DNA of 64,000 nucleotides from Pantoea sp. A4 (GCF_000295955.2 NZ_ALXE01000019.1:372001-436000), one strand, 5' to 3'. Counted from the stretch's first letter, positions 1 to 9,724 are shown. Numbers and translations are program-made. The notes: generated from the sequence alone by a model not told the origin.

Positions 1-2083
1 TGCCTCCGATGGTGGCGGTCATGCGAATTTGACGGTTTTCACTCAGTTCCATGTTTGAGAGCACCACCAGCTGTGGCAGGTTACGACGCAGGAAGCGGGC
101 TAATAAGGCGCGCAATGGATGGTTGACTAACAGTACCGGCGGCGCACCCAACATCTCCTGACGTTGTACCGCGTCTTGCGCCTGCGTCAGCAGACGGTCG
201 GCAAGGCCTGGCTCCAGCCCACCGCCGCCTTGTAACGCCTGGAGTAACAGACGTTCAAGCGTGGCATCGAGACCAATCACCTGTACTTCATCCCCGCCCG
301 GATACCACTGTTGCGTAATCGCCCGGCCCAGGGCTACGCGCACGACGCTGGTAAGTTCCTGAGGATCGTTCTGTACCGGTGCATGTTCCGCGAGGGTTTC
401 AATAATGGTGCGCATGTCGCGAATCGACACGCGTTCAATCAACAGATTCTGTAGCACTTTATGCAGCGTGGTCAGGGAGATCACGCCTGGCACCAGGTCT
501 TCCGTCAGTTTCGGCATCTCTTTGGTCACGCGATCCAACAGCTGCTGTGCTTCCTGACGTCCAAACAGTTCGCTCGCAAACTGGCCGATCAGGTGATTAA
601 GATGCGTTGCCACCACGGTACTGGCCTCTACCACGGTAAAGCCCTGAATCTGCGCCTGCTCTTTAAGCGCAGCATCGATCCAGATCGCGGCCAGCCCAAA
701 AGCAGGATCGACCGTGGCTTCGCCCGGCAAAGTGCCCGCAGCCGTACCGGGGTTGATCGCCATCCAGCGGCCCGGCCAGGCATCGCCACTGCCAATCTCC
801 ACCCCTTTCATCAGGATACGATAGCGCGAAGGTGGCAGATCCATGTTGTCACGGATATGCACCACCGGCGGCAGGAAGCCAAGCTCCTGCGCCACTTTCT
901 TGCGGATACTGCGGATACGCCCCAGCAGCTCACCATTTTGCAGATGATCAACCATGGGGATCAGTCGATAACCCACTTCCATCCCCAGCGAATCTTCCAG
1001 CTGCACATCGCTCCAGGAAGCTTCAACCACCGACTGGCTCTCCTGTGGCTTACTGCTGACCACGGCAGAAGCAGGGTTTTTTGGCTGTATCTCACGACCG
1101 CGCACCCACCAGGCCAGGCCCAACAAGCCTGCGGTGAACAACAGAAACACCAGGTTTGGCATGCCCGGCACCAGGCCCAGCAATCCCAATACCCCGGCAC
1201 TCAATACCATCACGCGGGGGTTATTAAATAGCTGCCCCACCATCTGTTCACCGACGTCCTGATCGGTGCTCACACGCGTAACAATGACACCCGCCGCCGT
1301 CGAGATCACCAGCGCCGGGATCTGTGCCACCAGGCCATCACCAATGGTTAACAGGGTGTAACTCTCTGCGGCGTGGCCCAGATCCAGACCGTGCTGCACC
1401 ACACCCACCAGTAATCCCCCGATCACGTTGATCACCATGATCATGATCCCGGCGATGGCATCACCACGGACAAACTTACTGGCACCGTCCATGGAACCGT
1501 AGAAATCGGCTTCCTGGGTGACATCAGAACGCCGCCGTTTCGCTTCGTCCTCGCCAATCAGTCCGGCATTCAGGTCAGCGTCGATGGCCATCTGTTTGCC
1601 CGGCATACCATCCAGTACAAAGCGCGCACCTACTTCAGCAATACGCCCGGCACCTTTGGTGATCACCATAAAGTTGATGATCACCAGAATAATGAACACC
1701 ACGATACCGATGGCAAAATTACCGCCCACCAGGAAGTGACCAAAGGCCTCCACCACGCGCCCCGCCGCTCCAGCACCTGTGTGTCCTTCAAGCAAAATAA
1801 TACGCGTTGATGCCACATTCAGAGAGAGTCGCAGCAAGGTGGAGAACAGCAAGATGGTCGGAAACGCGGCAAAGTCGAGCGTGCGCTGCGTGAACATCGC
1901 CACCAACAGCACCATGATCGACAGGGCAATATTAAAGGTAAACAGAAGATCGAGAATAAAGGGCGGCAGCGGCAGCACCATCATCGACAGGATCAGAAGA
2001 ATCAGTACTGGCCCCGCCAGCACCTGCCATTGGGTCTCTTTCAGATTCCCCGGTAAACGCAGTTTTTCGGCCAGGTTAGCCAT
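1..2083 (-). CDS. flhA: FlhA, flagellar type III export gate protein (3' end cut by window edge)
   Basis: FlhA is the large inner-membrane component of the flagellar export gate. Its cytoplasmic domain receives chaperone-substrate complexes. The reading frame starts at the ATG at 2083 and stays open to base 1, giving 694 codons. The last residues read MTATIGG, which in E. coli FlhA is followed by one lysine and the stop, so only the final codon and the stop should be missing. The N-terminal half is a run of membrane segments. The conserved FHIPEP-family block around the first loops (GRVVEAFGHF, GMPGKQMAID) is readable. The start overlaps the flhB stop by 8 bases, indicating translational coupling. 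Confidence 0.97.
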   Translation of the reverse strand, partial: MANLAEKLRLPGNLKETQWQVLAGPVLILLILSMMVLPLPPFILDLLFTFNIALSIMVLLVAMFTQRTLDFAAFPTILLFSTLLRLSLNVASTRIILLEGHTGAGAAGRVVEAFGHFLVGGNFAIGIVVFIILVIINFMVITKGAGRIAEVGARFVLDGMPGKQMAIDADLNAGLIGEDEAKRRRSDVTQEADFYGSMDGASKFVRGDAIAGIMIMVINVIGGLLVGVVQHGLDLGHAAESYTLLTIGDGLVAQIPALVISTAAGVIVTRVSTDQDVGEQMVGQLFNNPRVMVLSAGVLGLLGLVPGMPNLVFLLFTAGLLGLAWWVRGREIQPKNPASAVVSSKPQESQSVVEASWSDVQLEDSLGMEVGYRLIPMVDHLQNGELLGRIRSIRKKVAQELGFLPPVVHIRDNMDLPPSRYRILMKGVEIGSGDAWPGRWMAINPGTAAGTLPGEATVDPAFGLAAIWIDAALKEQAQIQGFTVVEASTVVATHLNHLIGQFASELFGRQEAQQLLDRVTKEMPKLTEDLVPGVISLTTLHKVLQNLLIERVSIRDMRTIIETLAEHAPVQNDPQELTSVVRVALGRAITQQWYPGGDEVQVIGLDATLERLLLQALQGGGGLEPGLADRLLTQAQDAVQRQEMLGAPPVLLVNHPLRALLARFLRRNLPQLVVLSNMELSENRQIRMTATIGG

Positions 2084-3227
2084 GATTTTGCTTCTCTCCT
2101 GCTATATCCATCTCTGCCGGCACCGGCAGATTATCGGGTTTTTTCGGGATCAGTCCGCCTTCACGCTTCCAGCGGCGCAGTTGCCACACCCAGGCCAAGA
2201 CCTCGGCCACCGCAGCATACAACGCGCCAGGAATAGCCTGACCAATCTCAGTATGGCGATACAATGCGCGCGCCAGCGGCGGTGCTTCCAGCAGCGGCAC
2301 ACGATGCTCTGCCGCCACTTCTCTAATTTTCAACGCCACTTCCCCCATGCCTTTCGCCAACACTTTGGGGGCACTCATCTTCTTTTCGTTGTATTGCAGC
2401 GCCACGGCATAGTGGGTGGGGTTGGTAACAATCACGTCCGCTTTTGGCACATCAGACATCATGCGGCGGCGTGCGGCGGCGCGCATTTGCTGACGAATAC
2501 GCCCTTTCACATGCGGGTCGCCCTCTTGCTGTTTGAACTCGTCGCGGATCTCCTGACGGCTCATGCGCAACTTTTTGTAATAGCTATAGATTTGCCAGAA
2601 AACGTCATAGCCCACCATGGGGATCAGGCCGAGCATCACCAGCGCGCACCCCATGGCAATCATGTTCAAGCCGTGACGCAGGGCCATTTCCGGTGACTGG
2701 CTCATCAGGCGCAGCATCTCCGGCCAGTGCGTCCAGATAAACCAGCCGCCCACGCAGCCGACTAACACCGCTTTAAGCACACCTTTAAACAGTTCAACCC
2801 AGGCCTGCATCGCGAACATCCGTTGCAGGCCCGGCAGCGGGTTGAGTTTGGTGAGGTCGAACTTGATCACTTTGCTGTTCAGTACAATGCCGCCCAGTAA
2901 CATAGGTGCCGCAATGGCAACCAGCACCAGGCCCGCCATCATCGGCAAAATGGCCAGCACCGCCTGGCCGATTAAATCGCCGACGTGTACGCCGGTTTGT
3001 TTGTCATCCGTCACCATGCCATGGTCGAACAGCAACCCACTTGCCAGCATATCCGCCAGCCGCTGCGCCATCGCCCCGCCCCCCAGCCACAGGATCATGA
3101 TGCCCGCCAGCAGCATCAGTAATGACGTCAGCTCGCGCGATCGCGGGATTTGCCCCTCCTCACGCGCTTTTTCTATTCGGTGGGGTGTGGCCGATTCTGT
3201 TTTGTCGTCATCGCTGTCATCAGCCAT
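2076..3227 (-). CDS. flhB: FlhB, flagellar export switch protein
   Basis: FlhB is the membrane protein of the flagellar export gate whose autocleavage switches substrate specificity from rod/hook to filament proteins. The 383-residue product has the usual length, a charged N-terminus (DDDKTESATPHRIEKAREEG), four hydrophobic segments and the autocleavage motif NPTH (in VTNPTHYAVAL, about residue 269). It overlaps flhA. The gene upstream in this strand is not cheZ but the 2027-residue unknown protein, 225 bases away, so flhB probably needs its own promoter in the 3228-3452 gap. Confidence 0.97.
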   Translation of the reverse strand: MADDSDDDKTESATPHRIEKAREEGQIPRSRELTSLLMLLAGIMILWLGGGAMAQRLADMLASGLLFDHGMVTDDKQTGVHVGDLIGQAVLAILPMMAGLVLVAIAAPMLLGGIVLNSKVIKFDLTKLNPLPGLQRMFAMQAWVELFKGVLKAVLVGCVGGWFIWTHWPEMLRLMSQSPEMALRHGLNMIAMGCALVMLGLIPMVGYDVFWQIYSYYKKLRMSRQEIRDEFKQQEGDPHVKGRIRQQMRAAARRRMMSDVPKADVIVTNPTHYAVALQYNEKKMSAPKVLAKGMGEVALKIREVAAEHRVPLLEAPPLARALYRHTEIGQAIPGALYAAVAEVLAWVWQLRRWKREGGLIPKKPDNLPVPAEMDIAGEKQNHG

Positions 3228-3384
3228 AACACACCTCTCGACTCGCAGGAATGGTCGCTACAGGATGCCAAAGGTGAACACAACTAATGCGAGAAATACG
3301 GGGGTGAAAGAGGGGCTTTTTTGGCAATAGAGCCTTGGTTGTGCAACTGAAGCTGGAGAGTAAATCAGCAGACGTTACACTTCG

Positions 3385-3414
3385 GCCACTGTCTCATGCT
3401 GAGTAGACAGTGGC
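3385..3414 (-). terminator. Stem-loop downstream of the giant gene, possible terminator
   Basis: A 10-base-pair perfect inverted repeat (GCCACTGTCT / AGACAGTGGC) with a 10-base loop lies about 40 bases past the stop of the 2027-residue gene. Neither strand has a U-run after it, so it may be a weak or factor-assisted terminator. The remainder of the 3228-3452 gap shows no gene. A flhB promoter is expected there but I cannot pick one out. Confidence 0.35.
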
Positions 3415-3452
3415 TAAAGAAGCCTACAGCGGTGCTGTTCACGCAGTTAACA

Positions 3453-6400
3453 TTACTCATCATCTTTTAAAATTTCCTGCACTAACGCCTGAAAGCTTTC
3501 TTTAAACTTAATATCATACTCACCGGTAAAGATATTTGCTATATTCTGCGACTGGCTAACACTGCCTGAGGAGGCCGGTTTAGAATATTTATCCAGGGAT
3601 TCATTGATGCCATTTAAAACATTTTTCTGAGTTATAGTCAGCCGCGACCCTCCGGCTGGAGAGTTCAGTTTTTTTGTTACTTCCTCTCCTGGATTGGTCA
3701 ATTTTGAGTACAGTCTCCTGCCTGCTCTTCGCTGCAGATCAACCACCAAATTTTCTGATTTTTTTACAGAGGTAGAACCGCCTTTCCCGATACCTTTTAA
3801 AATTGGCGCGGTAATTTTACCCAAAAACAATCCAAAGAGTTCAGCTATCACCATCGCCTGCAACTCCTGTCCTAATGCCTCTTTCTCTGCTGCTTCATCA
3901 GCAGCAAGATAATTGATTAATGTCGGTATTACGCCTAATACAGCAAACGCCATTAGTCCGGTAACCACCATATAAGGAACACCTACCAATGCAAGTGATG
4001 TTAAAGGTACTGCAAGGAATTGCAAAATTTCACCAGCCAGTTTTTTAAAATACTCAATATAAACCTCAGTTGAGGTTTTAACCAACGCTTTAATTTCCCG
4101 ACTCGCTTTTTCTATTTTCCATGAAAGTATTTCGCTATAAACTTGACTCAAGTTGTACACCTCAGATGAAAGTAAAAAATATTTACGACTATAACGTTCC
4201 TCATCTAAATAAAAGTGAGGTTTCAACCAATTAAATAGACTATCATTTCCTTTCAAATCCTCAAGGTGATGAATAATAAAAGGGATGGAATCATCTCGAA
4301 TTGATAATATGGCATACACATTTTCCATTTGCGAATCCTTGCAATTCACAACAAACACCTCAGGTACTACATAGCGAAATGTAGGGCTTTGGCTATGTAG
4401 AGACCTGAACACAGGGTTAGCGTCAACAGTGATACCCCGATAATTTCTGACGCGAGTTAATGCTTTATCTACCTTATTTTTAATTAAAAAAAGTTGTGCA
4501 TTACGTTCCTCGGAAGATAGATTCCACTTTCTATTTTCATATCTTGCTTCTAAATCTATATCATTTAACGTTTTTTGCAACGGTTCTTTACTCTGAATAT
4601 AGGGCGGCCAGATAGTTGATTGAATATTGTTTCTTCTGTAATTTTCGTTTTTTATCTCACCAGCCAAGACTACTTTTTTAAGGATTACCTCACGCAAACT
4701 TAGCTGTTCTCTACGTGGTAGAAATACGCTCTCTAAAAATCCTTGCGACAGCATGTTAAAGGAGACATTTTGTTCCAAATCAATTCTGGTATTTTCAGGA
4801 ACGCCATAATCTTTAATAGCATCAATAATTTGTTTATCCAGCCACACTCTGGCATCCAACATAGCGATGGCATCGTTCTTTCTACGATTTTCCTTCATTA
4901 CTTCATCAAATGCAGCATTAGCCCTTTTATTTATTTCTACATAAGTAAGTGACCGGGCCAACTTAAAATCTTCTTCCGTCATCCCTGAGGTGTAACTCTG
5001 CATCACCCAACCATTACTATCTGGTTCCCATTTAACGATTTTTCCGGGATGATCGCTGGTGGGAGGGAATAAATTCAAAGCATTAAACCCAGGTGAAAGT
5101 ACGACTCGCAAAGGGAATTGTTTATCGATATAGGATTTATCTTTTTCTGAATACTGTGTCACGGTAATTAATGAATTTAGAGAAACTTCAGGTGCATTAT
5201 CATTAATCCACGTTTTAACTTCTTTTGGAACGTATATGTCTGTGTGTCTCTCAACTGTTCTGAACCTCCCTTCCATTCTCGAGATCGAACTGTTACCTGC
5301 CACAACATAGAGAATCTCATCACCTTGCCAGTGAATAGATACGCCTTTTAAGCGACGATCATCTTTACACTCCTCCTGAAACTGTTCAATGACATCTCTT
5401 TTCCAGTTTGCATTTTTTAGCGTTTCCGCTCGCTTACGGGCTCTTTCTGTTTCTGTGTCAGAGGGGTTTTCACGATACCTTTGTGGGATAAATGCATTTT
5501 TATAGATTTTGTCGTTACTATTTCCCCAGGCTATGATTACAAAGACTTTATTCGATGGGAAATCTGACTCAGCATCCTGTTTGCTCATCAACTGGGGCAT
5601 TTTTTCAAACCGCCAGGTAGCATCGGTAAGCAGACTTTTATCACCTGCAATAAAAATATTTCTGAGTGATGATTTAGCAACTTCATCAACAATTTCAGGG
5701 CGTGAAGTGTTATAACTTTGCTCACTAATACTTTCTACTCTGACACGATAACTTTCAGGCAAACTTTCCATATCTTTATTTATTTGCCGAGAAATATCAG
5801 CATGCCATTCATCTTCTTTATTACTTGTTTCTGGCATGTACTTTTTAGAGAATTTTATTTCATTATTTACTTCAAGCTCAAAATTAAAGTATCGCCCTTG
5901 AGGGAATGAACGAACACCAACTCGCTTATCATGCAGAATACCAATAACCCTGTTCCAATACTTACCCCATGTACGATAACCATTGGTACCTTTAACCGAT
6001 AATGCACGCCTGGATCCTTTATTAAGAACAGGATCATAAATCATACCTTTTTCAATGAGTTCTACTTTTATTTTTTTATTTATATCTGGACGCCCCGATA
6101 AAACCTCATAAGCTTTAGAGCGTTGTTGATAAGAAACACGCCCAATAGTGCTTAATATCTCTTCGGTACTCATTGATTGCCAGTCTCGGTCGCGGTTTGC
6201 CTCAGCCAAACGCTCTGCTTCTGCTCTTTTTTTGGCTTCGTCTGCCTGTCTCTCTGCATCTCTCTGATTTACAGTGTCCTGTGCTCTGCCTTGCTGCATG
6301 GACCCCATGCCCATGGGGCTTGGGCCGGACTGTCTCTCTTGAGGAAACGTATGAATGTTTCTGGCATAGTCAGGAATGCCATCATTTGGGCTATTAAATA

Positions 6401-9400
6401 CCCCGCTATTTTGTTTTACAGCCATTGCATCTGCCTGTTGCATCGCAGCCCGTATCTGTTCCGGTGACGCCGTGGCAGCATCATCCCCCAGAGTCTCCAG
6501 CAGTTTCTCAGCCGTAAGGGCCAATAATTCGCTGCCGCTCTCCTCCTCTCTTTCATCCAGCTGCGCTAACTGCCTGCGTAAGTTTTTCGCCTGTTGGGCG
6601 TAGCGCCACCAGTAATAGCCCCCTACCGTAGCCGGGAGCAACAGCGCCGCCCCGACTGACCAGAATAGCCGTTCATTATTATTCAACGTAGTTTTCAGGC
6701 GACTCAACACGCCCTGGGGGACTGCATGCTGAGCGTCAGCCGCCTGTTCCGCCTCCCTGACCACAAAATCCGGCGAGGTTGTGGATAACTCATCCTCAGG
6801 AATTTCTCCGCGCCGGTAGGCATCATAAACTTTACCGGCCCGAATACCCGCGCCCATACCTCCTATCAGTAATGAAAGGACGCCAGACCCCAGGCTTACG
6901 CCTTTGGCGATTTTCCTGCGTTTCTCAATACCCTCAAGCTGTCCGGTAAGCTGATTTCTGTAGGCTTCTTTTTCTTCCGGATGCTCAAATTCCGGTATTC
7001 GCTGCGCATGTTCCTGGTTTCTGAATAACACATAGAGTCCAGCGCCGCCCGCAATGACCGCAGACCCGATGGCAACGCCTTTAATCGCATTTTTCTTCGT
7101 GCTGCTCATATTTTGCCAGCGCTGATAAACATCCTGCCCCTGTCCCCGGGTATACTGACTGATATTTTTCCATGCGCTGACAGCCTGCGGCATAAATGCC
7201 TGAACCGCTGAACGCAGCTCTGCGGGTTCGGTTATATCGTCATCAAGACTGATTTCCTCAAATCCCTGCGACGCCAGGTCATCGGTTTTTTCTTTATTTT
7301 CGAAGTAACCCATTACGCTATTACGTACCGAGGATACTCTGTTCGTCCCCAGCGTATTAAATTTTCTTAGCGCGCTTATCGCGTTATTTTTACCCGTACG
7401 TAGCGTGCTGCTGGCAAAATTTCCGATCTCTTCTTTATTCAACCATTGTGTGACATCAAACTCTGACAATTGCACAATCTTTTCCCGCTGCTGCTGGAGA
7501 AAGCCGGTGGTGACACCCGCCTGTTGAGACGGCTCTTCCGCTTTATCCGCCAGGATATTTTCAGCGCCTGCCCCCAACGCAATATCTATCACCGGGTTTA
7601 GCCCCGCTGCCATTTCATTTTGTAGCGCTACCATTTTTGGTGTCGGATGGCGTTCTGCCTCGCTTTCCACGTTAGATAATAATTCAGCTCCCCAGTGGAG
7701 AAGAGATGCGTGATCCTCAACCTGAGGCACGCCCACACGGAGATCCCACGCCATACGAATCATCGGCAGCCAGCTGATCATCGGCTGTAGCATCCTCAGA
7801 TCCTGCTCAGGGAAATACTGCATATAGGTATACAGCGTTGACTGCGCCTGCTGAATTCTCTGCTTTTTCTCCTCCAGCTTCTCCTCCAGCGAAGATGCTG
7901 TTCCCTGCAGGCGGCTGACCTGCCACAACTGCCACATCAGCCCTAATTTAATCAGTTTATCGAGCACTTTTATCAGGGGCACATCTCTGATGTACTCACT
8001 TAATCTGGAGATTAATATTTCCAGCCAGTTATCTTTATGGGATAAATCATTCAGTAGCAGCATCAGCGTTTTTATTAACGCACCCAGTAAAGGAAACTTT
8101 TCCACTTCTCTGAGCAAGGCCGAATCTTTTCTATTCAGTTCATCGCTGAGGCTTTTCAATGCAGCAGCGGGAAGCTGGCGCCATGTCATCGCCCCCCAGG
8201 TAGCTACAAACTCAGAATTCCAGCCAAGGTTAACGATATTTATCGCTGCAACAAACGTGCCCAGTGAGTAATCAACGCCGGTTTTTAACAGTGAAACGGT
8301 TAAATCCCACCACTGCGTTTCACTGGCACAGGCTTTGACAAACTCCATCCAGCCCATGTCTGATTTCATCACCTTAAGCATGTTTTTAAACAGCATGCCG
8401 GAATAACTGCCTGCCTGGGTATACTGACCGGCCTGCCTGAGAATGGCACCTACTTCGCGGCCAATATACAGCCTGTTTTCACCTGCGGTATCCTCATTCC
8501 CCTGCACCAGTTTCTGGGTGAATTTATCATCAGTGACGCGCAGGAAATACTCCAGCGAGGTTGCGACTGAGCCATGACGCGGGTCTATTTCGCTGGCTTC
8601 CACCTTAAAGGTATCCAGGGTCTGGAAGGCCTCTGCGATCAACGGGATTTTCTGTCTGATGAGCGGATAAATAATCTGCATAACCTCCTCATGTTGCAAC
8701 ATATGAAACAGGACTTTCATGCGCTCTCCCAGGCTTCCTGCGCCAGAATAGGCTTGAATGTATCCTTTAATCCATGCCAGGGTTTCTGGTAGATCCCCCT
8801 CACCGAGTTCAGCAACCCACTGCTGTAAATACTGGTATAAATCCTGTACCTGGTGAATAAACTCAGCGGCCCATTCGGGTAATAACGCAGAATCAAAGAT
8901 GAGGTTAAGATAATCGGTAATGTTGTTCCGTGGCGCGGTGTAAATTCTGACTGACCATTGAATATGCTGCTTAAGTGAAACTAAATGCTCTCTCCAGTAA
9001 AAGAGGAAATCTTTATCAACATGGCTGACCACACTGTGAAGTGACAGTACGTTGATAAAGGTATCCAGCATAGCGGGAATATCTTCAGGTTTGAGGGAAG
9101 TACTGATTTTTAGTGACAAGCCGTCAAATGCGGTCAGCGTAGCGGAAACATCGTCGCTCCAGCCGGTATCAAGAGACTCAATTAGCGTGCGAAAGGCGAC
9201 AATTTTTCTGCTTAAGGAAATCGTGTCGTCATTAATTATCGCCCGCACTTCGTTAAGTTGCTGCCCTATCTTATCCAGCGGTTTGAGATATTGTTCGCAT
9301 ATCGTAATAAAATAGGCATGAAGCAGTTGAGATATCATCCGTTGAAAAACGGGCAACATCGTTTTAGCCAGAATAGGAGCCCCTTTATTTGATGGGAAAT

Positions 9401-9536
9401 CAATTACTGGATTAGAACTCACTTCTGATGATAACAGCGAAGTCTCTTCTATTAATCTGCCTTGGCTATGTGTTAGCGCACTATCCTCGTTTAAAACATC
9501 ATTCTCTTGTTGGTTTAATACATCATACTCAGACAT
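3453..9536 (-). CDS. 2027-residue protein of unknown function inserted between cheZ and flhB; toxin/effector-like architecture
   Basis: I do not recognise a characterised homologue. The ATG at 9536 has a GGAG ribosome site 8-9 bases upstream. There is no Sec signal peptide; the first 60 residues are polar and Ser/Glu/Asn-rich. Residues about 60-800 look mostly helical. Three hydrophobic helices follow at about 815-836, 878-898 and 956-977. A charged Glu/Ala/Lys/Arg linker lies at about 1090-1120. The remaining ~900 residues end in a long hydrophobic block (about 1836-1877 and 1891-1911) and a polar tail. DNA for residues 1-1120 is near 50% GC or above; DNA for the rest falls to about 33-40% in lines I counted, so the gene is mosaic. 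The part around residues 1600-1830 (a PENTRIDLEQNV segment, then SLREVILKK) faintly recalls the Mcf/FitD-type dermonecrotic toxin core (DUF6543-like); this is a low-confidence resemblance. It lies inside the flagellar locus, next to the export-gate genes. Confidence 0.9.
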   Translation of the reverse strand: MSEYDVLNQQENDVLNEDSALTHSQGRLIEETSLLSSEVSSNPVIDFPSNKGAPILAKTMLPVFQRMISQLLHAYFITICEQYLKPLDKIGQQLNEVRAIINDDTISLSRKIVAFRTLIESLDTGWSDDVSATLTAFDGLSLKISTSLKPEDIPAMLDTFINVLSLHSVVSHVDKDFLFYWREHLVSLKQHIQWSVRIYTAPRNNITDYLNLIFDSALLPEWAAEFIHQVQDLYQYLQQWVAELGEGDLPETLAWIKGYIQAYSGAGSLGERMKVLFHMLQHEEVMQIIYPLIRQKIPLIAEAFQTLDTFKVEASEIDPRHGSVATSLEYFLRVTDDKFTQKLVQGNEDTAGENRLYIGREVGAILRQAGQYTQAGSYSGMLFKNMLKVMKSDMGWMEFVKACASETQWWDLTVSLLKTGVDYSLGTFVAAINIVNLGWNSEFVATWGAMTWRQLPAAALKSLSDELNRKDSALLREVEKFPLLGALIKTLMLLLNDLSHKDNWLEILISRLSEYIRDVPLIKVLDKLIKLGLMWQLWQVSRLQGTASSLEEKLEEKKQRIQQAQSTLYTYMQYFPEQDLRMLQPMISWLPMIRMAWDLRVGVPQVEDHASLLHWGAELLSNVESEAERHPTPKMVALQNEMAAGLNPVIDIALGAGAENILADKAEEPSQQAGVTTGFLQQQREKIVQLSEFDVTQWLNKEEIGNFASSTLRTGKNNAISALRKFNTLGTNRVSSVRNSVMGYFENKEKTDDLASQGFEEISLDDDITEPAELRSAVQAFMPQAVSAWKNISQYTRGQGQDVYQRWQNMSSTKKNAIKGVAIGSAVIAGGAGLYVLFRNQEHAQRIPEFEHPEEKEAYRNQLTGQLEGIEKRRKIAKGVSLGSGVLSLLIGGMGAGIRAGKVYDAYRRGEIPEDELSTTSPDFVVREAEQAADAQHAVPQGVLSRLKTTLNNNERLFWSVGAALLLPATVGGYYWWRYAQQAKNLRRQLAQLDEREEESGSELLALTAEKLLETLGDDAATASPEQIRAAMQQADAMAVKQNSGVFNSPNDGIPDYARNIHTFPQERQSGPSPMGMGSMQQGRAQDTVNQRDAERQADEAKKRAEAERLAEANRDRDWQSMSTEEILSTIGRVSYQQRSKAYEVLSGRPDINKKIKVELIEKGMIYDPVLNKGSRRALSVKGTNGYRTWGKYWNRVIGILHDKRVGVRSFPQGRYFNFELEVNNEIKFSKKYMPETSNKEDEWHADISRQINKDMESLPESYRVRVESISEQSYNTSRPEIVDEVAKSSLRNIFIAGDKSLLTDATWRFEKMPQLMSKQDAESDFPSNKVFVIIAWGNSNDKIYKNAFIPQRYRENPSDTETERARKRAETLKNANWKRDVIEQFQEECKDDRRLKGVSIHWQGDEILYVVAGNSSISRMEGRFRTVERHTDIYVPKEVKTWINDNAPEVSLNSLITVTQYSEKDKSYIDKQFPLRVVLSPGFNALNLFPPTSDHPGKIVKWEPDSNGWVMQSYTSGMTEEDFKLARSLTYVEINKRANAAFDEVMKENRRKNDAIAMLDARVWLDKQIIDAIKDYGVPENTRIDLEQNVSFNMLSQGFLESVFLPRREQLSLREVILKKVVLAGEIKNENYRRNNIQSTIWPPYIQSKEPLQKTLNDIDLEARYENRKWNLSSEERNAQLFLIKNKVDKALTRVRNYRGITVDANPVFRSLHSQSPTFRYVVPEVFVVNCKDSQMENVYAILSIRDDSIPFIIHHLEDLKGNDSLFNWLKPHFYLDEERYSRKYFLLSSEVYNLSQVYSEILSWKIEKASREIKALVKTSTEVYIEYFKKLAGEILQFLAVPLTSLALVGVPYMVVTGLMAFAVLGVIPTLINYLAADEAAEKEALGQELQAMVIAELFGLFLGKITAPILKGIGKGGSTSVKKSENLVVDLQRRAGRRLYSKLTNPGEEVTKKLNSPAGGSRLTITQKNVLNGINESLDKYSKPASSGSVSQSQNIANIFTGEYDIKFKESFQALVQEILKDDE

Positions 9537-9639
9537 TTTTATCTCCAGACAGAGTTAACCCTTTGCCGCCGCGATAAAAACCTCATCAAATAAAAAATAT
9601 ATATTTAAATTAAATGGCTTTGAAGAAAGGAGGATATTT

Positions 9640-9645
9640 ATTATA
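9640..9645 (-). promoter_or_regulatory. Possible -10 element for the giant gene
   Basis: On the minus strand an exact TATAAT lies about 104 bases upstream of the 9536 start codon. It sits in the AT-rich spacer that follows the che-operon terminator. No good -35 hexamer is present at 16-18 bases, so this is only suggestive of a sigma-70 start. Confidence 0.25.
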
Positions 9646-9671
9646 AATAAAAATGGGAATTTTCAGGATAA

Positions 9672-9698
9672 GTATCGGTGAAGTTGCTGAAAATGCAA
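9672..9698 (-). promoter_or_regulatory. Degenerate sigma-28 (FliA)-like promoter upstream of the giant gene
   Basis: Reading the minus strand, TTGCATTT and ACCGATAC are separated by exactly 11 bases, against the FliA consensus TAAAGTTT-N11-GCCGATAA. Matches are 4/8 and 6/8. The site lies immediately after the che terminator and would give a leader of roughly 130 bases. If functional, it would place the giant gene in the late flagellar class. The match is weak. Confidence 0.25.
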
Positions 9699-9699
9699 G

Positions 9700-9724
9700 C
9701 AGTGCGATCGGAACGATCGCACTG
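9700..9724 (-). terminator. Hairpin ending the receptor-cheRBYZ transcript
   Basis: CAGTGCGATCG / CGATCGCACTG form a perfect 11-base-pair stem with a 3-base loop, 28 bases after the cheZ stop. The minus-strand sequence that follows is CTTGCATTTTC, a short U-rich run. It probably separates the chemotaxis operon from the giant gene. Confidence 0.6.

Noticed and set aside
461..1231. A long plus-strand open frame opposite flhA
   Set aside because: It lies wholly opposite a conserved gene, is rich in His/Gln as expected for an antisense frame, and matches nothing known.
1779..2696. Plus-strand frame of 305 codons across the flhA-flhB overlap
   Set aside because: Antisense shadow of two conserved genes; no ribosome site and no recognisable domain.
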